Assembly: GCA_031272565.1 (NCBI GenBank)
Contig: JAISTN010000274.1
Location: forward strand, 1 to 9,558
Origin: Bifidobacteriaceae bacterium
Lineage (GTDB): Bacteria > Actinomycetota > Actinomycetes > Actinomycetales > WQXJ01
DNA length: 9,558 nucleotides
Reading direction: 5' to 3'
A model generated the notes under the pieces. The model had not been told where the DNA came from. It did no database searches and worked only from the letters and a program-made list of their open reading frames with translations. Made by a program: the position numbers and the translations under genes. Shown piece after piece: positions 1 through 6,829 of the stretch (positions are counted from its first letter, which is position 1; the number at the start of each line of letters is the position of its first letter).

Positions 1-358
1 CGGCCATGCAGAGTGCCAGGTCGGCATCGGCGGCGCCATCGGCCACCCGGGCGTCCGGGTAGAAGACCGTGATGCGTCTGCCGGCCTGGTCCAGGGCCAG
101 GACCTCGTCTGCCAGGCCGTGTGGGGCCAGGGCCTGGTAGGCGGCCCGCTCGGCCGCCCGGTCGATCAGCCCTTCGGTGCCAGGTCCGGGCAGGCGGACC
201 AGTAGCTGTTGGGTGCCCAGCTTGAACGTGAAGCTGTTGTTGGTGGGGGTGGGGCCGGCGTCCAGGGGCGTCAGGTCTTGGATGGTGTCTGGCGGCACGG
301 CGAGCAGTTCGGCGGCGGCCTGGCGAGCTTGGGCAGCCAAGTCGACGGGCTTGTTCAT
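1..358 (-). CDS. LicA-like choline kinase, N-terminal part (truncated by window edge)
   Basis: Reading the minus strand from ATG (complement 356-358) gives 119 codons without a stop, running off the window edge. The product starts MNKPVDLAAQARQAAAELL. It contains a nucleotide-binding N-lobe pattern, with TPTNNSFTFKLG (glycine-poor loop and first strands) followed by QQLLVRLPGPGTEGLIDR and an AAERAAYQAL helix. The segment 'V-R-x-P-G-x-G-T-E-x-L-I-x-R' is characteristic of LicA/choline kinases in the aminoglycoside-phosphotransferase superfamily, which phosphorylate choline with ATP as the first step towards CDP-choline. The catalytic Brenner (HxDxxxxN) motif would lie beyond base 1, so catalytic competence cannot be judged. 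A Shine-Dalgarno-like GAGGGGAG (complement 370-377) lies 11 nt before the ATG. The gene diverges from an envelope-polymer gene pair, which fits phosphocholine decoration of a teichoic-acid-like polymer. That role is inference; a thiamine kinase or another APH-family kinase is the main alternative. Confidence 0.72.
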   Translation of the reverse strand, partial: MNKPVDLAAQARQAAAELLAVPPDTIQDLTPLDAGPTPTNNSFTFKLGTQQLLVRLPGPGTEGLIDRAAERAAYQALAPHGLADEVLALDQAGRRITVFYPDARVADGAADADLALCMA

Positions 359-661
359 TTTTGCACTGACTCCCCTCAAGATTGAACAAGGGTGGCTACC
401 AGCGTACACGCACCTCAGCGCCCCCGTTTCCGCCCCGCCGGGGGGCGTGAGTTGTTGAATGATCGCCGCCCGGGTAAGACTTGACCAGTGCCTCCCGGGC
501 GGCCGTGAAGCTGCCGGTGAGTGCCCGCCGGGCTGCCCGGCCAGGGGCTGTCAAGGCCTCACCGGGCGCAGCCTCTCGGGGCCGGCGGGCCGGTTCACCG
601 GTGCCGCTGCACCCCGGCCGTGGAAGTATGGATTGGTAGTTCAACCAGATGGGCCGGTGCC
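359..661. other. Divergent intergenic region between licA-like gene and yidC-tagF fusion
   Basis: About 300 bp with no convincing gene. It must carry promoters for both divergent genes, but no strong consensus box is visible. A weak pair on the plus strand is TTGTTG (452-457) and TAAGAC (475-480) with a 17-bp spacer. CGCCCC (431-436) and GGGGCG (442-447) can form a small GC hairpin. A perfect 10-bp inverted repeat lies at 465-503. The open frame from GTG 521 to 661 is in frame with the downstream gene but has no family-like sequence. Confidence 0.5.
465..503. repeat. Perfect 10-bp inverted repeat (operator or leader hairpin candidate)
   Basis: GCCGCCCGGG at 465-474 is exactly complementary to CCCGGGCGGC at 494-503, separated by 19 nt. 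It lies just downstream of the weak plus-strand promoter candidate and about 160 bp before the yidC-tagF start. It could be a regulator binding site shared by the two divergent genes or a hairpin in the 5' leader. GC-rich DNA produces such arms by chance fairly often, so confidence in function is low. Confidence 0.35.
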
Positions 662-2908
662 TTGGAGATCTTCAACACCCTGTTCGGCGTGCCGCTGGGC
701 TACCTGCTCCACTGGTGCTACGGCCTGGCCGGTTCCTACGGCTTGGCCATCTTGCTGTTCACCCTGGCCACCAAGGCAATCTTGTTCCCCCTGTCCTATC
801 TGGCGCAGAAGAACGCCGTCACCATGGTGCGGATCAAGCCGCAACTGGAGGATGTCAAACGGCGCTTTGCGGGCAACAACACGCTGATCCTGGAAGAACA
901 GCGCAAGCTGTACAAACGGGAGCACTATTCGGCCCTCAAGGGCATGTTGCCCATGTTGATCCAGATCCCCATCATTCTGGGCTTGATCAACGTCATCTAC
1001 AAACCGTTGCAGCACCTGCTGCGGTTCGGTTCGCAGGCCATCGACGCACTGGTCAGCCGGACCGCCGGCCTGCTGGACGTGGAACCGGGGGCACTGGGTT
1101 ATGGCGCTCAACTGAGGGTGATCGAACAGGTGCAGGCCGCCCCGGCGGCCTTCGAGGACATGCCGGCCGTGGGGCACCGCATCGGGCGCATCGCCGATGT
1201 CGACATGCACTTCCTGGGGATGAACCTGGCGGAGGTGCCAAGCTGGACCTCCCCTACCATCGTGTGGCCCATCCTTTCGGCCCTGAGCGCACTGGCCTTG
1301 TGCCTGTACCAGAACCACTACTACGTGCTGAACCGCTACCAATCACCCATTGCCAACTGGGCCATGACCATTTTTATGGTCCTCTTCTCGGGCTATTTTG
1401 CGCTGGTGCTGCCCGGCGGGCTTGGCCTTTACTGGACGGCCGGCAACCTGATGTCGATCGCGGTGGTGTGGCTGTGCAACCTGGCCTACCGGCCGGACAA
1501 ACACATCGACTTCGCCAAGATTCCCAAGCGGGTGGCACTGACCAAGGCCGAGCGGGCGGCCGTCCGCGCCACCAAACGGGCCAACCACGCCCGGGAGAAG
1601 GCCGATTCGAAGCGGTTCTTCGCCGCCAAGGACAAGCCGCTGATGTTCTATTCGGAGGGCTCCGGCTACTGGAAGTACTTCCGGCGGCTGATCGAACACC
1701 TGCTGGCCACCACCGACCTGACCATCCACTACGTCACCTCGGACCCGCAGGACCGGATCTTTGAGCGCGCCGAGCCCCGCCTGCAGACCTATTACATTGG
1801 GCCGCGGGCGCTGATCGCCTTCATGATGAAACTGGACGTGGACATCGCGGTCATGACCCTGCCGGACCTGGACACCTACCACATCAAGCGGTCCCTGGTG
1901 CGCAAGGACGCCGAATATGTCTACCTAGACCACGGCATGACCTCGCTGCACCTGATGCTGCGGGAGGGTGCCCTGGACCACTTCGACACGATCTTCTGTT
2001 ATGGGCCCAACCACGTCACCGAGGTCCGCCAGACCGAGGCGGCCTACGGCCTGCCGCCCAAGCGCCTGGTGGAAACCGGCTACGGCCTGCTGGACGACCT
2101 GCTGGAATCGGTCGCCGAGTTGGACACCGGCCGGGTCAACGACCCGCGGGTGGTGCTGGTGGCGCCCAGTTGGCAACCGGACAACCTGATGGAGCTGTGC
2201 CTGGAGGCCACGGTCCGGCCGCTGCTGGCGGCCGGCTACCACGTGGTGGTGCGCCCCCACCCGGAGTTCGTCAAGCGCTTTGGCGACAAGATCGCCACCA
2301 TCCGCGAGGCGCTGGCGGCGGACATCACGGCCGGCCGGCTGGAACTCCAAACCGACTTCTCGTCCAACTTCACCGTCTACACCGCGGACCTGGTGGTGAC
2401 CGATTGGTCCACCATTGCCCAGGAGTTCAGCTACGCCACCGGCAAGCCGTCCATCTTTGTCAACACCCCCATGAAGGTGATGAACCCCAATTGGGAGTTG
2501 ATCGAGGCCCGGCCGCTGGACATCACCCTGCGGGACCAGATCGGGGTGTCGATCGAGGTGTCCAACCTGGATCGGATCGGCGAAGTTGCAGATGAGTTGA
2601 TGGCCACTCCGGCCGCCTGGCGGGACCGCATCGAGCAAGTGCTGCGGGACAACATCTTCAACATTGGGCATTCCGAGGTGGCGATGGGCAATTACCTGGT
2701 GGCAGCCGTGGCGCGCCACGCCGCCAGCCGGGCTGAACGCCAAGCCGCCTTGGACCGGCGGCTGGGCCGGCTGCCGGTGACCCCCGCGCCGGCGGCGAAG
2801 ACCGCCGTTGGCGCCGCCGCGGACACCACCCTGGACGCCGCCGCTCCTGGCGGCGTCCCCGGCGGCCTTCGCGGTGACGGCCCGGCCGGAGTTGGGCCAC
2901 TCAAATAG
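662..2908 (+). CDS. YidC/Oxa1-type insertase domain fused to CDP-glycerol glycerophosphotransferase (TagF-like)
   Basis: The 748-residue product (from TTG 662) joins two families. Residues about 2-280 are YidC/Oxa1-like. TM1 is near 24-46, the cytoplasmic segment QKNAVTMVRIKPQLEDVKRRF follows, TM2 (91-113) carries the family motif LPMLIQIPI, and TM3-TM5 lie near 196-275 with the signature LPGGLGLYWTAGNL. The conserved groove arginine of TM1 appears replaced by Lys38. A basic linker (about 290-320) leads to a CDP-glycerol glycerophosphotransferase domain (about 325-690). This has HG at His424 (YLDHGMTSLH), His533 in VVVRPHPEF, and DWSTIAQE (Asp581, Ser583). These match the two catalytic histidines and CDP-glycerol-binding region of TagF, which polymerises glycerol phosphate on the inner membrane face. 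An Ala/Pro/Gly-rich tail follows residue 700. The frame is open from GTG 521, but family similarity begins right after TTG 662; no good ribosome binding site marks either start. How the insertase half serves the transferase is inference; it may act as a membrane anchor or help insertion. Confidence 0.85.
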   Translation: MEIFNTLFGVPLGYLLHWCYGLAGSYGLAILLFTLATKAILFPLSYLAQKNAVTMVRIKPQLEDVKRRFAGNNTLILEEQRKLYKREHYSALKGMLPMLIQIPIILGLINVIYKPLQHLLRFGSQAIDALVSRTAGLLDVEPGALGYGAQLRVIEQVQAAPAAFEDMPAVGHRIGRIADVDMHFLGMNLAEVPSWTSPTIVWPILSALSALALCLYQNHYYVLNRYQSPIANWAMTIFMVLFSGYFALVLPGGLGLYWTAGNLMSIAVVWLCNLAYRPDKHIDFAKIPKRVALTKAERAAVRATKRANHAREKADSKRFFAAKDKPLMFYSEGSGYWKYFRRLIEHLLATTDLTIHYVTSDPQDRIFERAEPRLQTYYIGPRALIAFMMKLDVDIAVMTLPDLDTYHIKRSLVRKDAEYVYLDHGMTSLHLMLREGALDHFDTIFCYGPNHVTEVRQTEAAYGLPPKRLVETGYGLLDDLLESVAELDTGRVNDPRVVLVAPSWQPDNLMELCLEATVRPLLAAGYHVVVRPHPEFVKRFGDKIATIREALAADITAGRLELQTDFSSNFTVYTADLVVTDWSTIAQEFSYATGKPSIFVNTPMKVMNPNWELIEARPLDITLRDQIGVSIEVSNLDRIGEVADELMATPAAWRDRIEQVLRDNIFNIGHSEVAMGNYLVAAVARHAASRAERQAALDRRLGRLPVTPAPAAKTAVGAAADTTLDAAAPGGVPGGLRGDGPAGVGPLK

Positions 2909-2924
2909 GCCCTCTGATTACAAT
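2892..2924 (+). promoter_or_regulatory. Candidate internal promoter before the LTA-synthase-like gene
   Basis: TACAAT at 2919-2924 matches five of six bases of a sigma-70 type -10 box, unusual in this GC-rich DNA, and lies 31 bp upstream of the next start. The best upstream TTG-containing hexamer, TTGGGC (2892-2897), is 21 bp away, too far for a normal spacer. It may therefore be an extended or weak promoter, or chance. Confidence 0.25.
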
Positions 2925-2955
2925 GCCCTGGGGAGTCCCCCCGGGGAAGGCGTAG

Positions 2956-5052
2956 GTGCGTATGTCGAAGCGGGCAAGGCGGCGCTACTGGCTGGCCGCC
3001 TGGATTGCCGCCTGGCTGGCCTTGGGGTTCCCCACCGCCGCCAACGCCTACATCGACCCTGCCACCACCAGTTATCTGATCCAGGTGGTCAGCGGCGTGG
3101 TGATCTCGCTGTCGGTAGCGATTGGCGTCTTCTTCCGGCGGATTGTGCTGTTCTGCATGACCTTCCGGGCCCGCACGGCCGCCACCTGGGTCATCTTGAC
3201 CTCACCCAACCGGGTCGAACTCTGGCGGGCCGCCCGCCAGGCCAAGGCGGCTGACAAGGCCCGCCAGGCCCAAGCCGCGCAACGCCTGCTGGAAGCCCAG
3301 GCGGAGGCGACCAAGTCAGGGGCAACGCCGCGGGTGGTGGGTGCCACCGTGGCGGCGCAGCGGTTGGCGGCGGCCCGGCGCCCTCTGCGTTTCCGGCGCC
3401 GGTTGGCCATTGCCCTGCTGACCGGTTTCGCACCAGCCTTCATGACCATCTGTTTCGGCTTCCTGGACCTGTTCCAGCACAACCCGGGCGAATTCCCCTT
3501 CACCTACCGGGACGTGCTGTGGCCGGCCCTGTTCTGTTCCGTGGCCGTGGGCCTGGCCATCGCCGGGTTGTTGCTGGTGTTGCGGGGGCGCGGCTTCGAA
3601 ATCGCGGTCAGCCTGGTGTTGGGCCTAACCTTGGCCGCCTGGGTCCAGGCCAGTTTCATGAACGGCGGCTACGGCGCCTTGACCGGGGAAGAGGTTCGCC
3701 CGCACCGGGCCGCGCTGACCATGACGGTCAATACCCTGGTCTGGCTGGTGCTGCTGGCCCTGCCCTGGCTGTTGTGGCGGGTCAACCGGCCGGCCTGGCG
3801 GGTGGTGGCTTGGATGTTCCCCGCCCTGGTACTGGCCGGCGGCACGGTGTCACTGCTACTGACCTCCTCCGATTCGCTCTTTGGCGCCGCCCCCAAGGAC
3901 GACGGCAAGGCGCTGACCTACCAGGGCGCCTTCGAGGTTTCCAGCACCGCCAACCAGTACATCTTCCTGCTTGACATGATGGATTGGCAGTTTGTGCAGG
4001 ACATCGTGGCGGAAGACCCGGACTTCTTCAGTTCCCAGCTAGACGGCTTCACCCAGTTCGACAACTTCATCGCCAACCACAACCACACCTTCCCCAGCGA
4101 GGTTGCCATCCTGACCGGGCAGGAGTTCGACTATTCGTACCCAGTGGAGGAGTACTACGCCAGGGCCTACCGTGATTCAACTTTCCTGCCGGCCTTGCGG
4201 GCGGCGGGCTATTCGACCAACCTGTACGCCACCAACCGCTACGCCTACCACGAGATCGAAGATGTCGAGTGGCTGGCGGACAACGTCAACCAGGTCGCCA
4301 TCGACACCGACCACTGGGGCATCCTCAAGGGCATGTCAAAGCTGGCGGCCTTCCGCTACGCGCCCGGCCTGGCCAAGCCGGCCATCTGGTTCACGCCGGA
4401 GGACTTTGGCCGGGCTCCCACCTTGTCCGACCAGCCAATTCCGTTCACCAACGACGCAGCGGTGGACAACATCGCCTTCCATACCCGGATGGAGGCCAAC
4501 GGGCTGACCGTGGGCAGCGCCCAGCCGCGCTTCATGTACTTCCACCTCTATGGTGCCCACACGCCGGCCATGATGAACGCGCAGATTGAGGCCGTGCCGC
4601 GCGGCTCAGTGTCATTGGTGGAACAGGCCAAGGGGGCCTTCCAGATTGTCTTCGACTACATCGCGGAACTGAAGCGGCTGGGGGTGTATGAAGACGCCAC
4701 GATTGTGATCACGGCCGACCACGGCGAGTTCTTCTCGCCGCCCCTGGAGACGCCGCACCTTTCGGCTCTGTTCGTCAAACCGGCCGGGGCGGCCGGCACA
4801 CCGTTGGCCTACAGTGACGCGCCCACCCAGCCGAGCAACATCCGGGCCACCTTGCTGGCCGATGCCGGCCTGGCCAATCCGGAGGGCGTGCCAACGGTCT
4901 TCGAACTGGCCTCCGATGCCGCCGTGGTGCGGGACTTCTGGTTCCGGCCGGACAGGGAGGACTACCAGGAGCACTGGCAGGTGATTGGGGACGCCCGTGA
5001 CTTCGCCAACTGGCATTACGTGGACCGCATGGAGACGCACTTCGAGCCCTGA
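2956..5052 (+). CDS. LTA-synthase/phosphoethanolamine-transferase-like membrane phosphotransferase (alkaline phosphatase superfamily)
   Basis: The product has 698 residues. A basic start (SKRARRR) leads into a signal-like TM (11-31), then the motif AYIDPATTSYLIQ and a second TM (about 40-63). Next comes a charged, Ala-rich, probably coiled segment (about 88-148), then five TMs (near 151-171, 189-209, 215-232, 257-275, 283-302). A soluble domain (about 330-690), predicted extracytoplasmic, has the alkaline phosphatase/sulfatase fold. Visible motifs are FLLD (Asp340, metal), HNHTFPSEVAILTG (Thr378, probable nucleophile), YFHLYGAHTP (His530, His535), TADHGEF (Asp588, His589) and PHLS (His601). 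Enzymes of this family transfer phosphoglycerol or phosphoethanolamine from lipids to envelope polymers via a phosphothreonine intermediate. The gene lies 47 nt after the yidC-tagF fusion, so co-transcription is likely. GGAAGG (2945-2950) is 5 nt from GTG 2956 and 11 nt from ATG 2962; either may be the start. Substrate is unknown: phosphoglycerol is favoured by the neighbour, but a plain sulfatase-fold hydrolase is possible. Confidence 0.82.
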   Translation: MRMSKRARRRYWLAAWIAAWLALGFPTAANAYIDPATTSYLIQVVSGVVISLSVAIGVFFRRIVLFCMTFRARTAATWVILTSPNRVELWRAARQAKAADKARQAQAAQRLLEAQAEATKSGATPRVVGATVAAQRLAAARRPLRFRRRLAIALLTGFAPAFMTICFGFLDLFQHNPGEFPFTYRDVLWPALFCSVAVGLAIAGLLLVLRGRGFEIAVSLVLGLTLAAWVQASFMNGGYGALTGEEVRPHRAALTMTVNTLVWLVLLALPWLLWRVNRPAWRVVAWMFPALVLAGGTVSLLLTSSDSLFGAAPKDDGKALTYQGAFEVSSTANQYIFLLDMMDWQFVQDIVAEDPDFFSSQLDGFTQFDNFIANHNHTFPSEVAILTGQEFDYSYPVEEYYARAYRDSTFLPALRAAGYSTNLYATNRYAYHEIEDVEWLADNVNQVAIDTDHWGILKGMSKLAAFRYAPGLAKPAIWFTPEDFGRAPTLSDQPIPFTNDAAVDNIAFHTRMEANGLTVGSAQPRFMYFHLYGAHTPAMMNAQIEAVPRGSVSLVEQAKGAFQIVFDYIAELKRLGVYEDATIVITADHGEFFSPPLETPHLSALFVKPAGAAGTPLAYSDAPTQPSNIRATLLADAGLANPEGVPTVFELASDAAVVRDFWFRPDREDYQEHWQVIGDARDFANWHYVDRMETHFEP

Positions 5053-5096
5053 TCGAGGCGCCTGGCGTGAGGCGGATGGCCACCCGGCGGCCCCGC

Positions 5097-5155
5097 GACA
5101 GCCTCGCGCCGGCTGTCAAGTGCCCCAGATGGGCCTCGGGCCACTCCGAGCGGCC
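5097..5155. terminator. Two consecutive hairpins between the membrane phosphotransferase gene and glmU
   Basis: GACAGCC (5097-5103) pairs perfectly with GGCTGTC (5111-5117) over a 7-nt loop. GGCCTCGG (5132-5139) pairs with CCGAG-GGCC (5146-5155, one bulged C) over a 6-nt loop. They occupy the 156-nt gap after the stop at 5052. No T-tract follows, so a classic intrinsic terminator is not shown. They may terminate the envelope operon or form a leader structure for glmU. Confidence 0.35.
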
Positions 5156-5196
5156 TGGTCTAAGCTATGGAGCTTGGACCCACTTCCTCGACAGTT

Positions 5197-5202
5197 GGAG
5201 AG
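5197..5202 (+). promoter_or_regulatory. Ribosome binding site deciding the glmU start
   Basis: GGAGAG lies 6 nt before ATG 5209. The reading frame is open from 5167, but this site and the family-typical start MAQPAVIILAAGEGTRM fix the start at 5209. Confidence 0.75.
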
Positions 5203-5208
5203 ACATCC

Positions 5209-6783
5209 ATGGCCCAACCTGCTGTGATCATCCTGGCCGCCGGCGAGGGCACCCGCATGAAGTCCGCCCTCCCCAAGGTGTTGCACCGCATAGCAGGCCG
5301 GACGCTGCTGCACCACGCCATCGCCGCCGCCCAAGCGCTGGACCCGGCGCGGATCGTGGTGGTGGTGCGCCATGGCCGGGACCAGGTGGCGGCCGAGGCG
5401 TTGCGGTTGGCACCGGCCGCACTGGTGGTGGACCAAGATGAGATTCCAGGCACCGGCCGGGCTGTCCAGTGCGCCTTGGCGGCGATGGATCAGGCCGGGG
5501 TGCAGGCTGGCGGCGGCATTGTGGTGATGCCGGGTGACACGCCGCTGTTGGACGGCCAGGTGCTGGTGGCCTTGGCGGAGCGCCACCAGGCCAGCGGAGC
5601 AGCGGTGACGGTGCTGACTGCCAGTTTGGCCGAGCCGTTTGGCTACGGGCGGATAGTCCGTGAACCGGGCAACCAAGACCTGGTGGCCGGGATTGTCGAA
5701 GAACGCGATGCGACTGCGGAGCAGCGCGCCATCACCGAGGTCAACAGTTCGGTTTACGTGTTTGAGCCGGACGTGCTGCGCCGCGGCCTGAGCCGGGTGG
5801 GGCGCGACAACGCCCAAGGCGAGGTCTACTTGACCGACGTGGTTGGGCTGGCCCGGGGTGAGGGCGCCGCGGCCGTGGCCCTGGCGTGGCCGGACCCGTT
5901 GGTGATTTTGGGTGTCAACTCCCGGGTCCAGTTGGCGCAGGCGGCGGCGGCTTACAACCGCCACCTGACCACTCAGGCGATGGTGGGCGGGGTCACCATC
6001 TTGGACCCTGCCACCACCTGGCTGGACGCCGATGTCGTGTTGCAGCCGGACGTTACGCTGCTGCCCGGGTGCCACCTGGCGGGTCACACCACGGTGGCTG
6101 GTGGGGCGGTGGTGGGGCCCTTCACCACCTTGACCGATTGCGAGGTGGGCGCCGGCGCCAAGGTGGACCGCGTGGTGGCGCTGCAGGCCGTGATTGGGCA
6201 GGACGCCAACGTGGGGCCGTTCACTTACCTGCGGCCCGGCACGGTGCTGGGCCGCGGCGCCAAGGCTGGTTCTTACACCGAACTGAAGGCGGCCACCATT
6301 GGCGACGGCGCCAAGGTGCCGCACCTGAGTTATGTGGGCGATGCCGTGGTGGGGGAAGGCGCCAACATTGGCGCCGGCACCATCTTTGCCAACTATGACG
6401 GCGTCAACAAGGCCCGCAGCGAGGTGGGGCCGGCTGCCCGCGTCGGTTCGAACTCGGTGGTGGTGGCGCCGGTCTATATCGGTGCCGGCGCCTACACCGG
6501 CGCCGGCACGGTGGTGCGCGGCGATGTGCCGCCCGGGTCGCTGGCGGTCACGGCCGGGTCGCTGCGGGTGATCGAAGGCTGGACGGGCCGCAAACGGCCC
6601 GGCACGGATTCGGCTGAACAGGCCACCCGGGCCGAGCGGGCCCAGGCTGCCGTACGGGAACTGGCCGAACAGACGGCGCAGCACCGGGCGGCATCGGCGG
6701 TCACGGGCGACCCTGTGGAAGACCCGGGACAAGCGGCCTTGGACCAAGGCGGGCCAGGCGGCCATACTGGAACCGGCGACTGA
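5209..6783 (+). CDS. glmU: Bifunctional UDP-GlcNAc pyrophosphorylase / GlcN-1-P acetyltransferase GlmU
   Basis: The 524-residue cytoplasmic enzyme acetylates glucosamine-1-P with acetyl-CoA and then couples the product to UTP, making UDP-GlcNAc for peptidoglycan and wall polymers. The uridyltransferase domain (about 1-235) shows LAAGEGTRMKSALPKVLH (Arg16, Lys23), PGTGRAVQCA (80-89, with Arg where many homologues have His), MPGDTPLL (Asp110) and EVNSSVYVFE (177-186). The left-handed beta-helix acetyltransferase domain (about 255-455) shows hexapeptide repeats, FTYLRPGT (Arg342), KAGSYTELKAA, the catalytic histidine in VPHLSYVGDA (His372), IGAGTIFANYDGVNK and GAGTVVRGDVP. Residues after 460 form an Ala/Glu-rich, probably helical then disordered tail typical of actinobacterial GlmU. 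prs follows after 43 nt, the usual glmU-prs pair. The start at 5209 is supported by GGAGAG six bases upstream. Confidence 0.97.
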   Translation: MAQPAVIILAAGEGTRMKSALPKVLHRIAGRTLLHHAIAAAQALDPARIVVVVRHGRDQVAAEALRLAPAALVVDQDEIPGTGRAVQCALAAMDQAGVQAGGGIVVMPGDTPLLDGQVLVALAERHQASGAAVTVLTASLAEPFGYGRIVREPGNQDLVAGIVEERDATAEQRAITEVNSSVYVFEPDVLRRGLSRVGRDNAQGEVYLTDVVGLARGEGAAAVALAWPDPLVILGVNSRVQLAQAAAAYNRHLTTQAMVGGVTILDPATTWLDADVVLQPDVTLLPGCHLAGHTTVAGGAVVGPFTTLTDCEVGAGAKVDRVVALQAVIGQDANVGPFTYLRPGTVLGRGAKAGSYTELKAATIGDGAKVPHLSYVGDAVVGEGANIGAGTIFANYDGVNKARSEVGPAARVGSNSVVVAPVYIGAGAYTGAGTVVRGDVPPGSLAVTAGSLRVIEGWTGRKRPGTDSAEQATRAERAQAAVRELAEQTAQHRAASAVTGDPVEDPGQAALDQGGPGGHTGTGD

Positions 6784-6812
6784 ATCGACTACCCAAAGAC
6801 CAACGACGCCAC

Positions 6813-6829
6813 AGGGGGAAAAGGCCTTG
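6813..6829 (+). promoter_or_regulatory. Ribosome binding site supporting the TTG start of prs
   Basis: AGGGGGAAAA (6813-6822) precedes TTG 6827; the purine-rich GGGGGA ends 7 nt before the codon. The alternative ATG at 6854 has no comparable site. Starting at TTG also gives the N-terminal length usual in actinobacterial Prs. Confidence 0.65.

Noticed and set aside
521..661. N-terminal extension of the YidC-TagF protein from GTG 521
   Set aside because: The 47 extra residues are Pro/Gly/Arg-rich with no TM or family match, no ribosome binding site precedes 521, and YidC similarity starts right after TTG 662. It cannot be fully excluded.
5195..5208. TTGGAGAGACATCC before glmU as another copy of the 22-bp repeat
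   Set aside because: Only the GGAGAGAC part matches, the repeat tail is missing, and the position fits a ribosome binding site.
5288..5478. Arg instead of His in the GlmU GTGxAV motif as a functional change
   Set aside because: I believe GTGRAV is common in actinobacterial GlmU, and all other catalytic motifs are intact.
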